Of a DNA stretch of 64,000 bases, positions 57,710-64,000 are shown piece by piece (position 1 is the stretch's first letter; the number at the start of each line of letters is the position of its first letter). Under the pieces are notes generated by a model. That model saw nothing but the letters and a program-made list of their open reading frames with translations. It did no database searches and had not been told where the DNA came from. The DNA lies in assembly GCF_000024025.1 (NCBI RefSeq), contig NC_013131.1, forward strand, positions 6,696,001 through 6,760,000, given 5' to 3'. The translations under genes were made by a program, and so were the position numbers. The stretch is from Catenulispora acidiphila DSM 44928 (lineage in GTDB: Bacteria > Actinomycetota > Actinomycetes > Streptomycetales > Catenulisporaceae).

Positions 57710-58033
57710 ATGCCCACCGCCGAGGGACACGTCCCCACAGATCGCGCATCGCGCTACCTGCAACAGTTGTGTTCGCACGCCTCGCGCATGCGGCACGTCG
57801 GCATCGGCATCGGTCACGCCGCGCACCGCGGTCCGAGCGTCGAGGCCACGTCCGACTCCACCGGACGGATAACCCGCGGGAGTGCCCGCTGCGATCTGAC
57901 GGCCAGTCCGACAGCCCTCGTGCTGCACGTCACCGCCGACGACGAGGAGCAGCTCAGGGCCCTGCAAGAGGCTGTGACGCGGACGCTGGAGCGGGCTGGG
58001 CGGCGTGACGGTCTGAAGGTCGTTTGGGAGTAG
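57710..58033 (+). CDS. DUF2218 family protein
   Basis: 107 residues with the DUF2218 signature: GHVPTDRASRYLQQLCSHASRM at the N-terminus and LVLHVTADDEEQLRALQEAVTRTLERAGRRDGLKVVW at the C-terminus (shown in part). Members are often encoded beside siderophore or iron-related genes; the function is unknown. ATG 2 bases after the methyltransferase stop, so the two are co-translated. Confidence 0.88.
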   Translation: MPTAEGHVPTDRASRYLQQLCSHASRMRHVGIGIGHAAHRGPSVEATSDSTGRITRGSARCDLTASPTALVLHVTADDEEQLRALQEAVTRTLERAGRRDGLKVVWE

Positions 58034-58076
58034 ACCCTGCTGCCGATCGCCACGCGGCCATGCAGAATGGCAGACC

Positions 58077-60251
58077 ATGGAGGCTTTTCGCGATCAACAC
58101 GGCATCCCCCACGCCCGCGCGGCGTCGGTCGAAGGGGCGTTCCGCGCCCAGGGCCACATCGCCGCTCTGGACCGGGGGCTGCAGATGGAGTACGTCCGGC
58201 GGAAAGCCTTGGGGACGTGGTCGGAGGTCGTCGGATCGCGGGCGGTCACCGACGACACGTTCTCCCGGCGGGTCGGCCTGGCGGCGGCGGCCCGCCTTTC
58301 CTATGAGGCGCTGGCGCAGGAAACCAAGGCGGTGTTCGTCGCCTACGCCGAGGGAGTGAACGCCGCGCTGCCGGAAAGCCTCGCGGACTGCGACCTGCCG
58401 GAGCCGCCGGCGGTGTGGGAGCCGTGGCACAGCGTCGCGGTCTACCTCGGGCGGCACGTCGGCATGGGAAGCATGGCGCACAAGCTGTTTCGGACCGCGT
58501 TGCTCCCTGTGGCGCCCGCGGAGGTGGTATGGCGGGTGCGCGCCAATGCCCGGGACGAGCTGATGGTCGTGCCGACCGGGGCGGTGCACCGGGTGGACAC
58601 CGAGGGACCGCCGGAGGGGCACGGGGAGAAGGTCCGCGCGTGGCTCAACGGGCTCGCGGAGGTGGAGACCGTCGCGGCGGCCGCGGACCCGGCGGCGGGG
58701 AGCAACAACTGGGTGGTCTCCGGGGCGCACACCGCCTCCGGGCTTCCGCTACTGGCCGGGGATCCGCACCGGCCGTTCGAGACGCCGGGTCCGTACTGGC
58801 AGAACCACGTGTCCTGCGAGGCCTTCGACGCGATCGGGCTGTCGTTCCCCGGCGTGCCCGGCTTCCCGCACTTCGGGCACAACGCCCATGTGGCGTGGGG
58901 CATCACGCACGGGATGGCGGACGACCAGGACCTGTTCGTGGAGAACCTGGACCGGCTGGAGGCGCGCACCGAGGTCATCTCGGTGCGGGACACCGAGCCG
59001 GTGCGGATCACCGTGCACAGCAGCCCGCGCGGCGGCGTGGTGGTACAGGACTCCGCCGCCAACACCGGGCTCGCGCTGCGCTGGACCGGACTCGCCGAGG
59101 CCGACCGCACGCTGGACTGCCTGCTGCCGATGCTGACGACGCGCTCGGTGGCAGAACTCGACGACGTGATGCGCGGCTGGGCGGTCCCGGTGGACCACCT
59201 GATGATGGCCGACGTGCACGGCGCCATCGGCTACCGGCTGCGCGGACGCGTGCCCCACCGCGACGAGGCGAATTCGTGGGCCGCGGTACCGGGCTGGGAG
59301 CCGGAGTACGCCTGGCAGGGCTGGGTACCCTTCGACGACATGCCGGCCGCCCGCGACCCGCAGGAAGGACTCCTGGTCTCGGCGAACAACAGGCCCACCG
59401 CCTCCACCACACCGTACGTCGCGCACGACTTCGCCGGCCCTGCCCGCGCCACACGGATCTTGCAGCTGCTGCGCGAGGGCATCGCAGCCGGCGTCGCCCT
59501 GGACCGCACGGCGATGGAGCGCATCCACGGCGACGTAGCATCACTGACCGCGCGCGACTTCGTGGCCTCACTAGAGCATGTGAAGTCGGCGGAGGGCAGC
59601 CGCCGCGCACAGCTCCTCGAGATCCTGCGCACCTGGGACGGCACCATGGGCCTGGGCTCCATCGCCGCAACGGTGTACACCGAGGCGCGCCGCGAGCTGC
59701 TGTCGACCGTACCGCTGCCGGAGTCGGGCAATTCGCACGCACAGCTGCTGACCCACCAGCAGCGCACCGGCACACTGTGGCTGTCGTTCCAGGCACTGCT
59801 GGCAGGAGCCCGCACCGGCGACGAGACCATCTTCGGGACGTGGTCGGACGCCGTCGGGCACGCCCTGGACCAGACAGCGGAGCGCCTGGACAAGGAGATC
59901 GGCCCAGACATCGAGGACTGGACCTGGGGACGCCTGCACCAGTGCCGCTTCACCGCGCTGCTGCCCGGCATCCCCGCCATCGCAGGCCGCCCCCTGCCCG
60001 GCGACAACGAAACAGTCCGCGCCGCAGGACTGCACGGGATAGAGACGACGGCGGCCACCTCCGGCTCGGTGGCACGGTACGTCTTCGACCTCGGCAACTG
60101 GGAGAACAGCGGCTGGGTGGTCCCCGAGCAGAGCGATGAGTGGTACGCCGCGAAGCTGGTGCCGATGCACTACGACTGGGAGGTGATCGAGCGCGTCGGG
60201 ACGCCGATCGCGCTGGGCGCGGGGGCGGATTTGGAGGATGCGGCGCGGTAG
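58077..60251 (+). CDS. Penicillin acylase family (S45) amidohydrolase, cytoplasmic type
   Basis: 724 residues. Ntn hydrolase made as a precursor that cleaves itself before the catalytic serine, S209 in AAAGSNNWVVSG; the small alpha chain would be residues 1-208. Other conserved parts: RDQHGIPHARAASVEGAFRAQGHIAALDR, GDPHRPFETPGPYWQNH, GFPHFGHNAHVAWGITHG. There is no signal peptide, unlike secreted penicillin G and AHL acylases, so an intracellular amide substrate is likely. ATG at 58077. The last codons (DLEDAAR) lie inside the first unit of the repeat array downstream. Confidence 0.92.
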   Translation: MEAFRDQHGIPHARAASVEGAFRAQGHIAALDRGLQMEYVRRKALGTWSEVVGSRAVTDDTFSRRVGLAAAARLSYEALAQETKAVFVAYAEGVNAALPESLADCDLPEPPAVWEPWHSVAVYLGRHVGMGSMAHKLFRTALLPVAPAEVVWRVRANARDELMVVPTGAVHRVDTEGPPEGHGEKVRAWLNGLAEVETVAAAADPAAGSNNWVVSGAHTASGLPLLAGDPHRPFETPGPYWQNHVSCEAFDAIGLSFPGVPGFPHFGHNAHVAWGITHGMADDQDLFVENLDRLEARTEVISVRDTEPVRITVHSSPRGGVVVQDSAANTGLALRWTGLAEADRTLDCLLPMLTTRSVAELDDVMRGWAVPVDHLMMADVHGAIGYRLRGRVPHRDEANSWAAVPGWEPEYAWQGWVPFDDMPAARDPQEGLLVSANNRPTASTTPYVAHDFAGPARATRILQLLREGIAAGVALDRTAMERIHGDVASLTARDFVASLEHVKSAEGSRRAQLLEILRTWDGTMGLGSIAATVYTEARRELLSTVPLPESGNSHAQLLTHQQRTGTLWLSFQALLAGARTGDETIFGTWSDAVGHALDQTAERLDKEIGPDIEDWTWGRLHQCRFTALLPGIPAIAGRPLPGDNETVRAAGLHGIETTAATSGSVARYVFDLGNWENSGWVVPEQSDEWYAAKLVPMHYDWEVIERVGTPIALGAGADLEDAAR

Positions 60252-60560
60252 GGCGGTTGGTTGGGCTGAGGCGCGGCGGCGCGGGACTTGGAGGAAGCGG
60301 CGCGGTTGGTTGGGCTGGTGCGCTGCGGCGGCGAGCTTGGAGGATGCGGCGCGGTAGGGCTGTTGCTTGGGCTGATGCGCTGCGGCGAGGGACTTGGAGA
60401 GTGCGGCGCGGTTGGTTGGGCTGGTGCGCTGCGGCGGCGGGCTTGGAGGATGCGGCGCACTGAGGCGCGGCGGCGAGGGAGTTGGAGGGTGCGGCGCGGC
60501 TGCTTGGGCTGATGCACTGCGGCGGTTGCTTGAGTTGGTGCGCTGAGGCGGTTTCCACGT
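60219..60560 (+). repeat. Degenerate tandem repeat of 39-57 bp after penicillin acylase
   Basis: Six copies of a G-rich unit anchored by TTGGAGGATGCGGCGCGG at 60231, 60288, 60337, 60394, 60443 and 60482 (steps 57, 49, 57, 49, 39), with GGTTGGTTGGGCTGGTGCGC between. The first copy overlaps the last codons of the acylase gene. 60561-60737 holds no gene: it has a Val/Asp-like direct repeat (GTCGTGGACCCGGTAGTGGA) and a CTCCGGCCGGAG palindrome (60670-60681), probably promoter DNA. Confidence 0.7.
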
Positions 60561-60737
60561 CGGCGGCGGATGGGCGCGATCGTATCCGCACCGACCCGGT
60601 CGTGGACCCGGTAGTGGAACCAGTCGTGGATCCGGTGGATCACAGAACCCTCATATCCCTATCCTGGCTCTCCGGCCGGAGCGGGATCGCGGTCCGGGTT
60701 GCCGCAACGGCGCGGTAGCTAAGCGCGAGGGGGGCGG

Positions 60738-62186
60738 GTGCGGGGCGGCGTGGGGGTGGGTCGGGGGTTGGATGCCGGGGCGTGGTTGCCGGGGCTTGGG
60801 GCGGGGGGTGGGGCGGAGCCGTTGCCTGCCGAGCGGGTGCGGGTGGCGTTCGGCGGGGCGGGGTGCGGGCGGGCTGCTTTGACCTGGGGTCAGCGGGATA
60901 TCTGGGCCACGATGGTGCGTCAGCGCAACTGGTTGCCGCAGGGTGGGCGGCGGCCGTTGGCGCCTGGGACGCGGGTGGAGGATGTCGCCGCCGAGCTGGC
61001 CTATCTGCACGGGCGCTACCAGGCGATGCGGACCCGGCTCGTGTTCGACGTCGCCGCCGAGGACGGCGAGGACAGCGCGCACGGCGCGGTTCGCCAGTGG
61101 GTGGCGGCGTCCGGCGAGACCTTTCTTGAGGTCTACCACACCCCACCAGGTCAGGACCCTGATGTTCTTGCCGCACGCGTCGAGGCCGTCTACCGACGCC
61201 GACCCTATGATTTGCGCGCCGAGTGGCCGGTGCGGATGGCTGTCGTGCGAAGCGGCGGCGTCTGCACGCACCTGGTCGTCATCATGAACCACTTGGCGCT
61301 GGATGCCGGCGGTGCGGCGGTGATGATCCGCGAGGTGGCGGCGCGCGAGGACGCCGAGCCGGCGGGCATGCAGCCGCTGGAGCAGGCGGCGTGGCAGGCG
61401 TCAGAGACCGGGCAGCGGCATGGTGACAGAACCCTGCGTTACTTCGCCAAGGCGCTGGACAGATTGGCCGACGGTCCGCCGCCGACGGTACAGCCCGGGC
61501 CGCGTCCGACGCGTCACTGGTCCGGGCGCCTGGTCTCCCCCGCGCTTGCCCGCAACGTGGCGATCGTCGGGGCGCGGCGCGCGGTGGACGACTCGGCGGT
61601 ACTCGCCGCCGTGACCGCGATCGCGTTCGCCCGCCTCACCGATACCGACCGCGTGCTGATGCGCCCGAGGGTCGGCAACCGCTTCCGTCCGGCGCTGGCC
61701 GACGTGGTGTGCTTCGTGGCGCAGAGCGGGTTGCTGGTGCTGGAACTCGGCGGCACCACGTTCGACGAGGCCGTGGATCGCTCACGCGGCGCCACAATCG
61801 CAGCGATGAAGAACGCGTACTTCGACCCCCAGGCGCTGGAGGCGATGCTCGCCAGCCGCGAGACGGGCCTGGCCATGTTCTTCAACGACCGCCACGGCAC
61901 CGAACCCGCCGTCCAGTACGCCACCACCGCCGCCCCGCACCCCCGCGAGCCGCAGCAGCACCGCGACGGCTCGACGTTCGCCTGGCTGCACCGCGGTCCG
62001 GAGCCCACCGAGGCCCTGTCGATAACGATCGACGACGCCGACGGCGCGCTAGCCGTCGCGCTGCACTTCGACACCCACGCCATCGCCCCGGAAACGGTCG
62101 AGGAGCTGGCATGGGGCATCGAGCGCGCCGCCGCCGAGGCCGCTGCGGACGGTGATGCGCCGACCGGTATTCAGCGGATGATCTGA
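60738..62186 (+). CDS. Free-standing condensation-domain-like protein
   Basis: Up to 482 residues. It resembles the chloramphenicol-acetyltransferase/NRPS condensation superfamily: LTWGQRDIWATM at the N-terminus, AELAYLHGRYQAMRTRL, the active-site motif as MNHLALDAGGA (HxxxD kept, the first His of HHxxxDG replaced by Asn), RPRVGNRFRPALADVVCFVAQSGLLVLEL and AMFFNDRHG. No adenylation or carrier domain is adjacent. The GTG at 60738 is uncertain because the first 30 residues are Gly-rich; GTG near 60837 is an alternative. It may join acyl and amino parts of a small metabolite or lipid (inference). Confidence 0.75.
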   Translation: MRGGVGVGRGLDAGAWLPGLGAGGGAEPLPAERVRVAFGGAGCGRAALTWGQRDIWATMVRQRNWLPQGGRRPLAPGTRVEDVAAELAYLHGRYQAMRTRLVFDVAAEDGEDSAHGAVRQWVAASGETFLEVYHTPPGQDPDVLAARVEAVYRRRPYDLRAEWPVRMAVVRSGGVCTHLVVIMNHLALDAGGAAVMIREVAAREDAEPAGMQPLEQAAWQASETGQRHGDRTLRYFAKALDRLADGPPPTVQPGPRPTRHWSGRLVSPALARNVAIVGARRAVDDSAVLAAVTAIAFARLTDTDRVLMRPRVGNRFRPALADVVCFVAQSGLLVLELGGTTFDEAVDRSRGATIAAMKNAYFDPQALEAMLASRETGLAMFFNDRHGTEPAVQYATTAAPHPREPQQHRDGSTFAWLHRGPEPTEALSITIDDADGALAVALHFDTHAIAPETVEELAWGIERAAAEAAADGDAPTGIQRMI

Positions 62187-62196
62187 CAGCTACGGC

Positions 62197-62230
62197 GGCG
62201 GCGACCGGGTCCCTCAACCCGGTCGCCGCC
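62197..62230. terminator. Bidirectional terminator between convergent genes
   Basis: Perfect 13-bp stem GGCGGCGACCGGG / CCCGGTCGCCGCC with an 8-base loop, between the condensation-like gene and the amylase gene. Confidence 0.85.
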
Positions 62231-62256
62231 TGTTCATCAGGAACCAGAGACGCGCC

Positions 62257-64000
62257 CTACCAGGCGACGGTCACAGTCCCCGTCCCGGAAGCCGGGACGG
62301 TGTACGTGTGATTCGATCCGCCTTCCCAGGTGACTGTGCCGTCCGTGTGCTTGATGAAGAACTTGAATTGGACGGTGGCTCCGGCTGGGACGCTGGCCAG
62401 GCTGAACCAGGTCGGGTAGTTGGGGTCGAGGAGTGGGCCGATGGCGGTGGCGGTGTCGGTGCTCCAGTTGCCGAGTTCGTCGTCGTTGCCGGACAGGTAG
62501 ATCTCGTCGCCTGGTGAGGTGGATGTGCCGGTCACGGTGAAGGTCACGGGGACCTGCGTTCCGGACTCGACGTGGTAGGCGATGCCGTTGCTGGCGGTGC
62601 CTGCGGAGGAGGTGAGCACTACCTGGTCCAGGCCTGCGGTGGCGCCGGCGGGGATTGCCAGGTCCACCTCGGTGTTCGACCAGTACTTCACTGGTGCGGC
62701 TGTGCCGCCGACCGTGGCGGTGCCGGCGGTGGTGCCGAAGTTGGTGCCGGTGACGGCTACGACGTCGCCGCTGTGGCCGATGGTCGGGCCGATGTTGCCG
62801 ACCTCGGGGGTGGAGGCGGTCGGGGCGGCATAGGACCATACGGCTGCCTGGCCTGCGTTCAGGGTGTAGGCGCCGGTGGGGTTGTTGCCGCCGGTGCCGG
62901 TGCTGACGGTCAGGGTGCCGCCGCCGAGGGCGCCGCTGAGGACGTCGTTGTAGCTGCCGGCGGGCAGGGAGGTGTTCAGGCCGGTCAGGGCGTAGTTCGC
63001 GGTCTTGCTCTTGTTCACCGCGACCAGGACCGTGTTGTTGTAGAACTTGCGCTCGTAGACGTAGACGTCGTTGTTGAGCCAGCGCTGAGTCGAGCTGCCG
63101 TAACGCAGGGCGGGGTTGGCCTTGCGCAGGGCGGCCAGCTTCTGGGTGACGGCGAAGTTGCGGCTGGTCTCGGCGAAGGACGTCATCTGCGCCCGGTTGT
63201 AGGGATCGCCGCCGACCTGGCCGAAGGAGTTCGTGGTGTCGTTGTGCAGGTACTGCTCATCGCCGTAGTAGACCGATGGGATGCCCGGCACGGTCATGTT
63301 CACCACGGTCGCCTGATCGAGCAGCGTGGTGTTGTTATTGATGGACAGGAAGCGGTTCTCGTCCTGACTGTCGACGAAGTCCACCAGGTCGTTGGACCAG
63401 TTGATGGAACTCTGTTGGCGGCTCAGTTCGGAGTCCAGCTCCGACATGTTCGCGTTGCTGGCGAAGACGTCACGCACCGCCGTGTTCAGGTCGAAGTTCT
63501 CCAGCGACTGCCCATCGGTGTTGGCGAACTTCACCTCGTCCGACCACAGCGGGGCGCTGCTCGGGTCGGCCCACTCCCCGTACATGAACACGCTGTGCGA
63601 GTTCTCGATGTGGTCGACGTAGCCCTTGAGCCAGCCGCCGGGCATGTGCTTGACGGCGTCCATGCGGATGCCGTCCACGCCGTGGGAGAGCCAGGTGTCG
63701 ACGGCGCCCTGCACGTAGTTGGTGACCGCCGGGTTCTCCTGCGCCAGGTCGGCGAGGTTGAACAGGTTCTGATACTCGACGTCGTAGAGGTTGCTGTAGT
63801 CCCCGACGCCGCCGTTGTGGTGGAAGTAGCCGTTCGGGTCGTTGTCGTACGTCGACAGCGTGGTCCCGTTCTGCTTCAGCGCGCCGCCCGCGCCGTAGTT
63901 CGGGTTGCTGGTGTCCTCGGGGTTGGAGTCGTTGACCGCCCAGTCCATGATCACCTTGATGCCCTTGGCATGCGCCGCGGCCACCATGGCGTCGAAGTCC
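62257..64000 (-). CDS. Secreted GH13 alpha-amylase / CGTase-like enzyme with TIG and CBM20 domains (5' end missing)
   Basis: The frame runs off the window end, so the signal peptide and first barrel strands are absent; about 580 residues are seen. GH13 catalytic parts: GIRMDAVKHMPGGWLKGYVD (nucleophile Asp), FMYGEWAD (acid/base Glu) and FVDSQDENRF (third Asp). Then a C-terminal amylase domain, an IPT/TIG domain (VGNIGPTIGHSGDVVAVTGTNFG) and a CBM20 starch-binding domain (VTFTVTGTSTSPGDEIYLSG to the end). This A-B-C-D-E order is that of cyclodextrin glucanotransferase or maltogenic amylase. The usual NHD before the third Asp is SQD here. Confidence 0.92.
   Translation of the reverse strand, partial: DFDAMVAAAHAKGIKVIMDWAVNDSNPEDTSNPNYGAGGALKQNGTTLSTYDNDPNGYFHHNGGVGDYSNLYDVEYQNLFNLADLAQENPAVTNYVQGAVDTWLSHGVDGIRMDAVKHMPGGWLKGYVDHIENSHSVFMYGEWADPSSAPLWSDEVKFANTDGQSLENFDLNTAVRDVFASNANMSELDSELSRQQSSINWSNDLVDFVDSQDENRFLSINNNTTLLDQATVVNMTVPGIPSVYYGDEQYLHNDTTNSFGQVGGDPYNRAQMTSFAETSRNFAVTQKLAALRKANPALRYGSSTQRWLNNDVYVYERKFYNNTVLVAVNKSKTANYALTGLNTSLPAGSYNDVLSGALGGGTLTVSTGTGGNNPTGAYTLNAGQAAVWSYAAPTASTPEVGNIGPTIGHSGDVVAVTGTNFGTTAGTATVGGTAAPVKYWSNTEVDLAIPAGATAGLDQVVLTSSAGTASNGIAYHVESGTQVPVTFTVTGTSTSPGDEIYLSGNDDELGNWSTDTATAIGPLLDPNYPTWFSLASVPAGATVQFKFFIKHTDGTVTWEGGSNHTYTVPASGTGTVTVAW

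Noticed and set aside
60219-60560. Repeat array considered as CRISPR
   Set aside because: Unit lengths vary (39-57), whole units are similar rather than repeat plus unique spacer, and it overlaps a coding end.

Overview
The window is high-GC actinobacterial DNA. Signs of this are strong G/C wobble bias, many GTG and TTG starts, several leaderless promoters, SARP regulators, and single-copy actinobacterial markers such as the 24-residue ribosomal protein bL37, a GPP34 protein and DUF2218. The mix of large secreted enzymes, TetR/MarR/HxlR regulators and ABC exporters suggests a soil filamentous actinomycete, possibly Catenulispora- or Actinospica-like; the genus is inference. No tRNA, rRNA, CRISPR array or intact insertion sequence was seen.

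Layout. 1-4450: end of murF, a FemX-like peptidoglycan branching enzyme, an XRE regulator and a tail-anchored Ser/Thr kinase. 4607-9452: S41 protease, EamA exporter, a divergent TetR/NTF2-like pair around a perfect palindrome, and a TDT-family transporter. 9437-14569: ClC channel and a sedolisin protease with cell-wall-binding repeats. 14944-20564: YhgE-like permease and two complete ABC exporters in one operon. 20575-25543: MDR oxidoreductase with its TetR, thyA, methyltransferase, XRE-cupin regulator, GPP34 protein. 25845-32816: ArsR, RraA, a split LigD pair (ligase plus polymerase), DinB, HxlR with an NmrA-like reductase.

33126-44031 is the most notable region. It holds a radical SAM protein, a lipoprotein penicillin-binding protein, a small SARP, then nine to ten tandem 11-bp repeats that look like a SARP operator. 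Directly behind them is a 68-residue peptide with eight cysteines in its last 44 residues. It is followed by a MauE-like membrane protein, a MauD/TlpA-like thioredoxin, an ABC exporter, an S26 signal peptidase and a large AfsR-type SARP. I read this as an exported, leader-cleaved, disulfide-folded peptide system: MauE/thioredoxin would make the disulfides, the ABC protein would export, the S26 protease would cut after an A-G-A motif, and the SARPs would switch it on. No lanthipeptide synthetase, YcaO or C39 peptidase is present.

44045-64000: MarR operon, alpha/beta hydrolase, two-domain SagB-like oxidoreductase, a long imperfect inverted repeat, acetylxylan esterase, a cobalamin-riboswitch operon (cbtB, cbtA, FhuF-like, RpiB-like), hemerythrin protein, bL37, a UvrA paralogue divergent from a double-HTH MerR regulator, TetR with methyltransferase/DUF2218, penicillin acylase, a degenerate tandem repeat, a free-standing condensation-domain protein and a CGTase-like amylase cut by the window end.
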